Shown here one piece after another: positions 13,834-20,561 of a stretch of 20,561 bases of DNA (position 1 is its first letter; each line of letters begins with the position of its first letter). Under the pieces are notes generated by a model that was given only the letters and a program-made list of their open reading frames with translations, was not told where the DNA came from and made no database searches. Position numbers and translations under genes: made by a program. This stretch comes from Gammaproteobacteria bacterium (lineage in GTDB: Bacteria > Pseudomonadota > Gammaproteobacteria > JAABTG01), in contig JASJBY010000030.1 of NCBI GenBank assembly GCA_030066245.1, forward strand, positions 1-20,561, written 5' to 3'.

Positions 13834-15693
13834 ATGGCTGAACTGATTCCTGCTCTGAGCATTTGCATTGGCCGGATGCAGGCGGGAGAGCGTAGATTTG
13901 CCCGACGTCTGGCAAGTCATCTGGAAGACGACTACATCTGCTGGTTCGACCAGCCCGTGGGACACCGATCGAGATATACGGACTTCGTGGTTCTCCACCC
14001 GGGCCGCGGTCTCTTGTTCCTCGAGGTCAAAGACTGGAAGCTCGATACGATCCACAAGATCAACAACGAGAGCGCGGAGCTTCTAACCAGTACCGGACTG
14101 AAAACGGTCGCCAACCCCCTGACCCAGGCCAGGCAATGCGCCTACGGGCTTGTCAACGCCCTGGAAAAAGATCCCCAGCTCGTGCATGCGGCGGGTAGGC
14201 ATCGCGGAAAGCTCATCATGCCCTACGGGTTTGGCGTGGCGCTAACCAATATTACCCGCAGCCAGTTCAGCAGCACGGATCTGGGTGAGGTCCTGCCCCA
14301 GACACAGACCATATGCAAGGATGAGATGCTGGAAAGCGTCGAAGTCGAAGATTTTCAGAAACGTCTCTGGGACATGTTCAACTACCGGTTCTCGACCGTG
14401 CTGACCCAGCCGCAGGTGGATCGGGTGCGCTGGCACATGTTTCCCGAGATTCGGATCAGACCGAATCAGCAGCTCGAGCTCGGTCACGACGAAGACACAG
14501 GAGATTCATTTGAGTTGCCGGACTTGATGAAGGTAATGGACCTGCACCAGGAGAGGGTCGCGCGCGGCCTTGGTGACGGCCATCGCGTCATCCACGGCGT
14601 CGCCGGGTCCGGTAAGACAATGATTCTCGGCTACCGATGTCTGCACCTGGCGAAGCTGCTGCACAAACCGATTCTTGTGCTTTGCTACAACGTGGCACTG
14701 GCGGCGCATCTGCGGCTTCTAGTCCGAGAGCACCAGATAGAACATCGGGTGAACGTTTACCACTTCCACGACTGGTGTGCAACGATTCTTCGGACATACA
14801 ACTTTCCGGTACCCCGAAGGGCAGGCGACGATTTTGAGCAATCCATTGAGCGTGTCATCGACAAGGTAGGAAAGGGACAGATACCGAGTGGGCAGTACGG
14901 GGCCATCTTGATTGACGAAGGCCACGATTTCAAGCCGCATTGGCTGCAGCTTGTGGTGCGCATGGTGGATCCCGATACGAAATCTCTTCTCCTTCTCTAC
15001 GACGATGCTCAATCCATCTACGAGAATCGGGCGGGGCTTGGGTTCACGTTGAAGGATGTGGGCATTGAAGCGCAGGGGAGAACCACGATACTGAAGCTCA
15101 ACTACAGGAACACGGAGGAAATAATCCAGTTCGCCTACGAATTCGCCAAGACCTACCGGGAATCAGTCAAGAAGCCCGGTAAGCAAGTACCGGACGTGAC
15201 GCCGGCTTCCGCCGGCAGACACGGACCCAACCCGGTTCTCAAGCAGTTCAGGAGCTTCTCTGAGGAGGCAAGATACATAGCCGGTGTGTACAGGAAGATG
15301 CACGATGAAAGAGGGGTGCCATGGTCCTCCATGTGTGTCGTTTACTGTCACCGATGGATGGGAAAGGAGATCGCGGACGAGTTTCAACGCACCATGATAC
15401 CCACCAGCTGGCTGCGCGATACATCCGCTAAGAAGAAACTTGATGTGAAAGAAGAGACAGTGAAGCTAGTGACGATGCACAGCAGCAAGGGGCTGGAGTT
15501 CGAGACAGTGGCAGCTGCGGGTGTCGGATACATGGGTTTCGAAGAGGAACGGGAGGCAAGTGACGCCAAGCTGCTGTATGTTGCCATGACACGGGCGATG
15601 GATAACCTGCTTGTCACCAGCTGCAAGGAAACGCCAATGGTCGAGCGACTGAAGCAGAGTCTGACGCTCACGGGTGCCAAAAAGATTGCGTGA
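13834..15693 (+). CDS. NERD-domain nuclease-related protein fused to a UvrD/Rep-type superfamily 1 helicase
   Basis: A 619-aa two-part protein. Residues about 15-125 form a NERD domain: YTDFVVLHPGRGLLFLEVKDW carries Asp50, Glu64 and Lys66, the D...ExK pattern of the restriction-endonuclease-like fold. The rest is a superfamily 1 helicase/ATPase: Walker A GVAGSGKT at 255-262, Walker B ILIDEGHD with DEGHD at 361-365, LLYDDAQSIY (motif III), NYRNTEE around 424, TMHSSKGLEFE from 547 and YVAMTRAMDNL around 583 (motif VI). All motifs look intact. A weak GAGG is present before the ATG. Proteins of this architecture are linked to DNA processing and are often found in defence neighbourhoods, but the role of this one is not shown by its neighbours, which are small secreted or membrane proteins. 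Confidence 0.92.
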   Translation: MAELIPALSICIGRMQAGERRFARRLASHLEDDYICWFDQPVGHRSRYTDFVVLHPGRGLLFLEVKDWKLDTIHKINNESAELLTSTGLKTVANPLTQARQCAYGLVNALEKDPQLVHAAGRHRGKLIMPYGFGVALTNITRSQFSSTDLGEVLPQTQTICKDEMLESVEVEDFQKRLWDMFNYRFSTVLTQPQVDRVRWHMFPEIRIRPNQQLELGHDEDTGDSFELPDLMKVMDLHQERVARGLGDGHRVIHGVAGSGKTMILGYRCLHLAKLLHKPILVLCYNVALAAHLRLLVREHQIEHRVNVYHFHDWCATILRTYNFPVPRRAGDDFEQSIERVIDKVGKGQIPSGQYGAILIDEGHDFKPHWLQLVVRMVDPDTKSLLLLYDDAQSIYENRAGLGFTLKDVGIEAQGRTTILKLNYRNTEEIIQFAYEFAKTYRESVKKPGKQVPDVTPASAGRHGPNPVLKQFRSFSEEARYIAGVYRKMHDERGVPWSSMCVVYCHRWMGKEIADEFQRTMIPTSWLRDTSAKKKLDVKEETVKLVTMHSSKGLEFETVAAAGVGYMGFEEEREASDAKLLYVAMTRAMDNLLVTSCKETPMVERLKQSLTLTGAKKIA

Positions 15694-15758
15694 CCCGCCG
15701 GGCAAGGGGAAACAGCCGCCAGGCGTGTCGGCGCCGGCAAGTCCACTGCTCGCGATGC

Positions 15759-15788
15759 TTAGCGAGATCAAGACCAGGACAGTATATC
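15759..15788 (+). promoter_or_regulatory. Possible promoter for the secreted protein at 15807
   Basis: TTAGCG at 15759-15764 and TATATC at 15783-15788 are 18 bases apart, a passable sigma-70 pair. The predicted transcript start would lie only about a dozen bases before the ATG at 15807, which makes it marginal. A CTCGC/GCGAG stem overlaps the -35 region. Confidence 0.25.
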
Positions 15789-15806
15789 TCTTAACAGGTC
15801 AGAACT

Positions 15807-16178
15807 ATGCGGAAGTTTGCAGGCCGTACTGCTTGTGTCGTGTTGCTGATGCCGGTCTGGCTGATGTCGGCTTATGGAGCGACGTTGTCCGGAACTGTGA
15901 CAGAAGAGGGGGAACCGATTGCCGAGGCTGAAGTGAAGCTCGTGGACGCAGGCAATCGTGTCGTCGTGAGAAACGTCTCCACAGACGCTCAAGGATCGTT
16001 TCGTTTCAACGTCAAGCCAGGGCTCTATGACATCCTGATCTTCAAGAGCCAGTATGCCAACACCTGGGCCAAGGGGATCAGGGTTGGCGAAGCCAATGTC
16101 TATCAGTCGGTCGAGCTTACCCCTAAGGCGTTCGTGGAAAGTGAGGACGCGGCCAGCGCGGATGACTGTGATCCTTGA
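15807..16178 (+). CDS. Secreted protein with carboxypeptidase-regulatory-like beta-sandwich domain
   Basis: The 123-aa product has a signal peptide of about 24 residues (hydrophobic CVVLLMPVWLM, cleavage after AYG). It is followed by a single domain of the carboxypeptidase regulatory-like type: ATLSGTVTEEGEPIAEAEVKL at about 25-45, STDAQGSFRFNVKPGLYDILI at about 58-78, ending in VYQSVELTP. An acidic tail follows with one Cys near the end. These Ig-like domains commonly take part in extracellular or periplasmic binding and lack catalysis. AGG nine bases before the ATG is a modest ribosome site. It lies 113 bp after the helicase gene on the same strand; a functional link is not evident. Confidence 0.82.
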   Translation: MRKFAGRTACVVLLMPVWLMSAYGATLSGTVTEEGEPIAEAEVKLVDAGNRVVVRNVSTDAQGSFRFNVKPGLYDILIFKSQYANTWAKGIRVGEANVYQSVELTPKAFVESEDAASADDCDP

Positions 16179-16365
16179 CGTTGCAGAGTGGCTGAGGCAA
16201 GAAAGGTGGCTCGCGGGGTAAACCAAGAGCCTCGCCGCGGTCTATGTCCCTCGGCATTGCAATTTTCGTCAAGTTCAAGACCCGGCAAAATGAGCCGTTC
16301 CCCATAGCGGGCCCCTCTTTTGGTCGTACCTGCCGATTCGGCTCGCGCAGAGGCCTGGGGAAAAC

Positions 16366-16815
16366 TCAAACCAGCACATCAGCGAGCTGCCAGGCCAGGA
16401 CCAGCAGCCACGCTCCGAAGAACAGCCAGGGCAAAGCCTTCGGCGAGACAAGTCCGCGGCTCAGCGTAGCGGGGTCTCGATGCAGCTGAGGGAATCGGTG
16501 TTCTTTGTCCGCATCATGGGGACATGCTCTCTCCAGCTCTTCTCGGAAGTGTTGAAGACTGTCCACCGCCCCCTTGACTGACGCGCTGACCAGGTAGGAT
16601 ACGCCGATGCCCACAAGGGGAATAACCCAATGCAAGGGGCTGAGGCTGCCAGGACCGCTTACACCCAGTGCACCGAACAACAGCGCCTGGGCTGCGAGCA
16701 TCCAGTTAAGGCGTTGGTCGATTAGACTGTCTTCCTTATCGATCTCTCGACAATAGCGCTCGTAGACCTCGTTGGAGAACGACTGCCCGTTCACCGCGGA
16801 TTCTTTTCCAACCAC
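16366..16815 (-). CDS. Small integral membrane protein, 149 aa
   Basis: Three hydrophobic segments are visible at about 37-52, 61-79 and 127-147. They are preceded by a charged N-terminal helix (NEVYERYCREIDKEDSLIDQRLNW), and a polar loop of about 45 residues separates the second and third. I do not know the family. The layout, an acidic helix running straight into a membrane hairpin, is shared by several small bacterial membrane proteins of unknown role. The start is a GTG at 16815 with AAGGAG eight bases upstream; the ATG between them is too close to the Shine-Dalgarno and in another frame. It is divergent from the DUF2141 gene with 127 bases between the starts. Confidence 0.75.
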   Translation of the reverse strand: MVGKESAVNGQSFSNEVYERYCREIDKEDSLIDQRLNWMLAAQALLFGALGVSGPGSLSPLHWVIPLVGIGVSYLVSASVKGAVDSLQHFREELERACPHDADKEHRFPQLHRDPATLSRGLVSPKALPWLFFGAWLLVLAWQLADVLV

Positions 16816-16942
16816 TCTTTCATCTCCTTTTTCGCTTATTCACCCAATTTTTCTTGCACGTTATGTTCCAGACGGCTATGGTCCTGTCGAGCATCCCTTT
16901 CGTCCTTACCTTGAAGTCCTGATATCCGATGAGGAGGCTTTC

Positions 16943-17374
16943 GTGAAGCGTGTTTTCTCTGTCGGTTTGTGCCTGAGCGCACTGCTGTTCACACCGTGGG
17001 CCGTTGCCGGAGACTTGACCGTGACCATCACGGGCGTGAGAAATTCAGCTGGAGACCTATGGGTCGCAGTCTACGATGATGCCGTAGCTTTCGTCGAGCA
17101 GAACGAGTACAAGAGTGCCGCTCAAGTGAAGCTCCGCGCGCGAGAAGGATTCGTGTCCTTTACTCTGCGTGGGCTCGTGGAGGGCTCCTATGCAGTGAGC
17201 GTCATGCATGACGAAAACAGGAACGCCCAGTTCGACCAGCAGGGGAGCACGCCACTGGAAGGCTATGGCTATTCGAACGGCTTCGGCTCCACGAGTATGC
17301 CGTCCTTCGACCGGGCAGCCGTGCCAGTGAAGCCGAGCGGAACCGAGACCGTCATCAAGCTGGTTTATTACTGA
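16943..17374 (+). CDS. DUF2141 family secreted protein
   Basis: It is 143 aa with a signal peptide of about 23 residues (KRVFSVGLCLSALLF, cleavage after AVAG). The mature part follows the DUF2141 pattern: LTVTITGVRNSAGDLWVAVYD, then VSFTLRGLVEGSYAVSVMHDENRNAQFD, then GYGYSNGFGSTSMPSFDRA. The family is a predicted beta-sandwich in the cell envelope with no established biochemical function. I start it at the GTG at 16943 because GAGGAGG lies six bases upstream and the signal peptide begins there. The open frame continues 57 codons further back without such support and overlaps the divergent membrane protein gene. Confidence 0.88.
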   Translation: MKRVFSVGLCLSALLFTPWAVAGDLTVTITGVRNSAGDLWVAVYDDAVAFVEQNEYKSAAQVKLRAREGFVSFTLRGLVEGSYAVSVMHDENRNAQFDQQGSTPLEGYGYSNGFGSTSMPSFDRAAVPVKPSGTETVIKLVYY

Positions 17375-17419
17375 CTCTCGGCCGGCTGAGTGGGTTCGGT
17401 TGCGTAGGAGTTCGATAAG

Positions 17420-17439
17420 TTTCTATAGGCCTGTAGAAA
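17420..17439. repeat. 20-bp near-perfect palindrome between convergent genes
   Basis: TTTCTATAGGCCTGTAGAAA is self-complementary except for one T-G pair. It lies between the ends of the DUF2141 gene (17374) and the convergent membrane protein gene (17504). As RNA it could form a weak AU-rich stem, but there is no T-run, so it is not a clear terminator. A protein-binding site is the other possibility. Confidence 0.4.
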
Positions 17440-17503
17440 AGGGGAACTCAGTCCAATAGCAAAAACAACAGCCCTATTTCGGGGAAGTGGCGAACTGAGG
17501 GCC

Positions 17504-17842
17504 TTAGTTCACACTTGCTTTCTCTTTCAACTCCTTGACTCGCGCTTCGAGGCGCTGAATCCGGGTGGCGGGTTTCCACTTTTCAAACCAACGCCAGCTG
17601 TGAGCAAGTGTCGAGAATCCCCACAGGAGAAGAAAGAAATAAGGTGCGCTACGAAGGGCAGATGCCAGGTTTCCCGCATGAGGCGGGATGTCGGCTATGG
17701 AGTGAGCCCAAAAGGCAGCCATCAAAAAGCCCAGCGCTGAAACAGCCGTTTTCAGTGGTTCTGTGCGGGCCGTACCTAATGCAGTCAGAAACAAGCCGGA
17801 AGGGATGAAATATAGTTTTGCGATTTCAAGTGCAACATCCAT
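17504..17842 (-). CDS. Small membrane protein with C-terminal coiled coil, 112 aa
   Basis: Three hydrophobic segments at about 7-23, 31-50 and 63-80 are followed by a Trp-rich stretch (HSWRWFEKW) and a short charged helix (RIQRLEARVKELKEKA, about 95-110) that could form a coiled coil in the cytoplasm. GGGAGG seven bases before the ATG at 17842 is a strong ribosome site and supports it as real. I do not recognise the family. It is convergent with the DUF2141 gene, and a gene-poor stretch lies upstream. Confidence 0.72.
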   Translation of the reverse strand: MDVALEIAKLYFIPSGLFLTALGTARTEPLKTAVSALGFLMAAFWAHSIADIPPHAGNLASALRSAPYFFLLLWGFSTLAHSWRWFEKWKPATRIQRLEARVKELKEKASVN

Positions 17843-18749
17843 ACGGTAGCCTCCCGTTTATTGCTGTGGATGCCTAACGTTGGTCAGATGGTCACCTATC
17901 ACAATCCGGCAGCTGTCCAGAAGATGGGTTACACCTCTGTCGTCCAAGCGAGCCGGCGTCTTCTCATCCCGGCGGACGCCGCAGAAGCGGGTGAAAACTA
18001 TTCGGGAGCCCAGGGGTTCCCCCGGGATGAACCCCCCGGGTCGTGACTGGTCGCCAAAGAAGGCAAGGCGAAATCCTTGCTGGAAACCCTGAGCGGGTCC
18101 CGCGTACGGAGTGGGATGCGAAAACTATGCCACAGGGGAGCTGCTGCCATCAAACACGCTCGGACCGGCCTGGCATATGTTTGTCGAGATAGGCGCGGGC
18201 TCGTGATCTGTTGGGACGCCGGTTTGATGGTTGCCGTGTAGCATAAGCTGGTAACAAAACTTGATATAAATCAAATTGGAAAGGAGTTCAGCGTTGCCAG
18301 CGTTTGCGCCGGGGTTCAGGAAGCTGCCCTTTGATACCTGCAGCTCAGTCAAAGGTGCCAGGCGGCAAGTCCGGTCATGCGGGAGGGGGAAAGCTGACCA
18401 CTCGGCAGACTCTTAGGGTCAGGGAGACGATTCTGTGTCTCGGCGGGTATGTGCACCTGTTTCGCGCCGCGAGCGGCACGAACCCTGCCGGAAGAAGGCG
18501 CTGACGGGGCGGTCCGTCGGGGCTCTGAGACTTGGGTGGACTGACGACTGGCGATACACCACAAGGGTAGGAAGATGTTGTTGATCGCACCGAGATGGCC
18601 TCCAGAAGCCGACACAAGCACTGCTACCTCGGCTACTCAAGTGCGAGTGCTTTCGCTATTATGCCAGAGTGTGCATATCGACCTGTCTATCGTCGGCTGG
18701 CTACATCAGAGCATTTCCGGTTGCCGTTGCGCTTGGGAGGTATTCGAGA
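17843..18749. other. Gene-poor 0.9-kb stretch containing an FNR box and a hairpin
   Basis: I cannot support a gene here. A hairpin GGGGTTC (18013-18019) with GAACCCC (18029-18035) and a nine-base loop is visible; the loop and arms resemble the stem at 13467-13494 read on the other strand. The FNR box at 18261-18274 is listed separately. It is followed by AAAGGAG at about 18280, but the frames after that end soon or are low quality. An ATG at 18574 opens 78 codons overlapping the CBS gene in another frame, and I do not accept it. Confidence 0.45.
18261..18274. promoter_or_regulatory. Perfect FNR/Anr/Dnr-type box
   Basis: TTGATATAAATCAA matches the consensus TTGAT-N4-ATCAA at all ten specified positions. 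In Proteobacteria such sites bind FNR/Anr-family regulators under low oxygen. It is intergenic. The nearest gene downstream is the CBS-pair gene 475 bases away; leftward the membrane protein start is 419 bases away. No well-placed -10 is seen in either direction. Confidence 0.65.
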
Positions 18750-19241
18750 ATGACCGCAAAGCTGTTTATGAATCCCAACCCGGTGGTCTTACGGACCAGC
18801 GATACGATTGAACATGGTGCGCGACAAATCATGGCCAAACAACGTCGTAGCCTGCCAGTGGTGGACGATGAGGGACGCTTCAAAGGAATGCTCACAGTCA
18901 GTTGTCTCTTGTATCTATGCTTGCCCCATGCCGCGACCACGGACAAGGGCTTGACTAGTGTGTCGTTCGTTCAGACGTCCCTGGATGACCTGCGGGAACG
19001 CCTTAGGGAAAAGATGGACAAACCGGTCACCATCTGCCTTAAGGAGAAGGAGACTGTCATGGTGGTACACCCTGACATGCCGATTCTCGAGACGCTCCTT
19101 ACGCTCTATCAGACGAAGGCCAACTTGCCCGTTGTTGAAAAGGCTTCGGGTAAGCTGGTTGGGATGATCTCTTACTACAACGTGGGTGCCAAGATCCTGG
19201 AGGAAGGTTTCGATGGGTTTGAGGCTGAGCTTGAGCACTAA
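18750..19241 (+). CDS. CBS-domain pair protein with helical insert, 163 aa
   Basis: It has two CBS motifs: the first at about 4-65 (AKLFMNPNPVVLRTSDTI, then RSLPVVDDEGRFKGMLTV) and the second at about 93-152 (ETVMVVHPDMPILETLLTL, then NLPVVEKASGKLVGMISY). They are separated by a charged helical segment (SLDDLRERLREKMDKP, about 77-92). Such modules usually sense adenine nucleotides. The ATG at 18750 has GGGAGG nine bases upstream. The frame is open 27 codons further without a ribosome site. It differs clearly from the CBS protein at 9224-9631, which has the two domains almost back to back. An FNR box lies 475 bases upstream, so oxygen-responsive expression is possible but unproven. Confidence 0.88.
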   Translation: MTAKLFMNPNPVVLRTSDTIEHGARQIMAKQRRSLPVVDDEGRFKGMLTVSCLLYLCLPHAATTDKGLTSVSFVQTSLDDLRERLREKMDKPVTICLKEKETVMVVHPDMPILETLLTLYQTKANLPVVEKASGKLVGMISYYNVGAKILEEGFDGFEAELEH

Positions 19242-19727
19242 GTCTTCAGACCCGTCGCCCGCTTGTGGCAGGCGATTGTCTGGAGTACAAGGACTGGCAG
19301 TTGTCTGTTCCCAGGCCTTTCTATCCGCCCCCTTCGACAGTCGCGCAGTCCTGTTCACCAACGAGTATTACAGGCCAAAACAGTCTTCCATGTCTTTTTC
19401 CGCGTAAAGGCGGCAGCCGCGCTACGAGTGCGCTTTAGCACCATACGCAAGTGGGTTTGAGGCGGAGAAGTTCGGGTTCGTAAAACCTACCGAGGCATGG
19501 GGCCGGGGTGCCCTTTTGCGGAATAATGCTAGACTCTTCTTGCCGCCCTTCGGGTCCCGATACCGAGTTTAGGCGTTTGTTCTCAGGTCGTCAGCGGGGA
19601 GCGGAGTTGCGGGGCCTGCGGGCTTGTAGAAGGGGGCCGGAGTGAAGGAAACGAGGCATGTCGCTCCTAATACGAACCCCAGTATGTGAATGAGCTTCCA
19701 TGGCGAAGACCTCCGATTCGAAGAAAA
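19242..19727. other. Intergenic stretch before the patatin-like gene
   Basis: No gene is supported in these 486 bases. A possible extended -10 (TGC followed by TAGACT at 19530-19535) is present, but no acceptable -35 lies 17 bases upstream of it. The stretch just before the patatin start is purine-rich without a clear Shine-Dalgarno. Confidence 0.4.
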
Positions 19728-20561
19728 ATGGACTGCATGCTGATCGTTGAGGGAGGGAGCTTCAGAGGGGCATTTGCCTACGGGGTTCTCTCACAACTGA
19801 AAGAGTCCGGACTCTTCTCCTTCTTCACGCATTTTTCAGGCACCTCGGCGAGTGCAACAACGCTTGCTGGTGTTCTTTCGGACGTTCCGGACGAAGACAT
19901 CGACGAGATCTGGACAAAGCGGCTCTCCGAGAAGAAGTTCTTCGCTGGGGCGAAACTCTGGGGGAGGCGCTCCGAAGATGAAGGTCCGGTCTTGAATCTC
20001 GACTACCTCATCGACGAGATGTTGCGTTTCGATTACCCCATCGACTGCCATAAGCTTGCAGAGAAGAACTTTTACATCCCGATCACACACGTGGAAAACG
20101 GCAGCGTCGAGTACGTCAAAACCACGGATGAGATATGTCGCTCTCAAGCTGCCAGCGGGACACCAAGAATGCACAAAATCTTGAAAGCGGCAATGGCGCT
20201 CCCCGGACCTTACAACGACAAGGTCACGGTAGACGGGGTGCGTTACATTGACGGGGGAATCCTGGAACCCATTCCAAGGAACATTCACGGGATACCTGAA
20301 CGAAGAGTGTACGTGCTCACACAGCCGGCAGGATTCTTCGATACGCTCACAAAGAAGTTCATGCGAATAGTCGAGAAGAGAACCATCCGGAACCTTCAGA
20401 AGGAAGGGCACTTCGACGAGCACATCATCGAGGCGCTCCATAACTCGGAGGCCATCTACAGGGCGAACATGGAATGTATCGAGGAGCTTACGGTAAAAGG
20501 AATGGCTTACGTGATTCAGCCTTTGAAGCCCGTTCCATCCTACAGCAATGAACCCGAATCT
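19728..20561 (+). CDS. Patatin-like phospholipase/acyl hydrolase, C-terminus cut by window edge
   Basis: The first 278 residues are visible with no stop before the window ends. Patatin-fold motifs are present: the oxyanion-hole loop EGGSFRGAFAYGVL at 8-21, the nucleophile motif GTSAS at 38-42 with Ser40, and the catalytic-Asp motif DGG at 175-177 inside RYIDGGILEPIP. Spacing and the SFRGAF form recall the YjjU-like bacterial group, which acts on lipids in the cytoplasm or at the membrane. The fifth nucleophile-motif residue is Ser instead of the usual Gly. I start it at the ATG at 19728; an in-frame GTG at 19686 and an ATG at 19737 are alternatives, and none has a strong ribosome site. It is preceded by 486 bases without a gene, so its transcription unit is unclear. 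Confidence 0.88.
   Translation, partial: MDCMLIVEGGSFRGAFAYGVLSQLKESGLFSFFTHFSGTSASATTLAGVLSDVPDEDIDEIWTKRLSEKKFFAGAKLWGRRSEDEGPVLNLDYLIDEMLRFDYPIDCHKLAEKNFYIPITHVENGSVEYVKTTDEICRSQAASGTPRMHKILKAAMALPGPYNDKVTVDGVRYIDGGILEPIPRNIHGIPERRVYVLTQPAGFFDTLTKKFMRIVEKRTIRNLQKEGHFDEHIIEALHNSEAIYRANMECIEELTVKGMAYVIQPLKPVPSYSNEPES

Noticed and set aside
18013..18035. GGGGTTC/GAACCCC hairpin as an intrinsic terminator
   Set aside because: No T-run follows on either strand and it does not lie at the end of a supported gene.
18294..18416. TTG-initiated frame after the FNR box and AAAGGAG
   Set aside because: It gives only about 40 low-quality codons (Arg, Ser and Gly rich) before a stop and matches nothing.
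19836..20441. 201-codon minus-strand open frame at the right end
   Set aside because: It is antisense to the patatin-like gene, whose catalytic motifs are plain on the plus strand.

Overview
The window reads as a chromosome segment of a fairly GC-rich (roughly 60 %, estimated by eye) Gammaproteobacterium. Purple-sulfur or Ectothiorhodospira-like bacteria are the kind of host I would expect. This rests on the gene types (Proteobacterial pgl-zwf-gnd, ApbE and NqrM partners, OmpA-family and DUF2141 proteins) and not on a marker gene, so the placement is inference.

Left half (1-11021): every gene is on the minus strand. Read in transcription order they are apbE, an nqrM-like gene, a CBS-pair protein, a small helical protein, gnd, zwf, pgl, a GT4 glycosyltransferase, phosphoketolase and the N-terminal part of glycogen phosphorylase. 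The last six make a coherent carbohydrate module: glycogen to glucose-1-phosphate, oxidative pentose phosphate steps to ribulose-5-phosphate, then phosphoketolase cleavage to acetyl-phosphate. Mutase/isomerase, epimerase and acetate kinase must come from elsewhere. A 249-bp element with perfect 20-bp terminal inverted repeats lies between the glycosyltransferase and phosphoketolase genes, next to a 15-bp palindrome upstream of phosphoketolase. apbE, nqrM and the CBS gene are tightly coupled (ATGA overlap, then an 11-base gap), although no Nqr subunit gene is in view.

Right half (11267-20561): genes are more loosely spaced, strands are mixed and long stretches lack convincing genes. It holds three small secreted proteins (an unassigned basic one, a carboxypeptidase-regulatory-like one and a DUF2141 one), a broken OmpA-family gene, a NERD-domain superfamily 1 helicase, two small membrane proteins, a second CBS-pair protein and a truncated-by-window patatin-like phospholipase. 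A perfect FNR/Anr box (18261-18274) sits in one of the gene-poor stretches.

I do not see a clear new multi-gene system. The best leads are the OmpA gene with an internal deletion and reading-frame change, the apbE-nqrM-CBS unit, the inverted-repeat element beside phosphoketolase, the NERD helicase with a dyad just before its start codon, and the FNR box with no obvious target gene.
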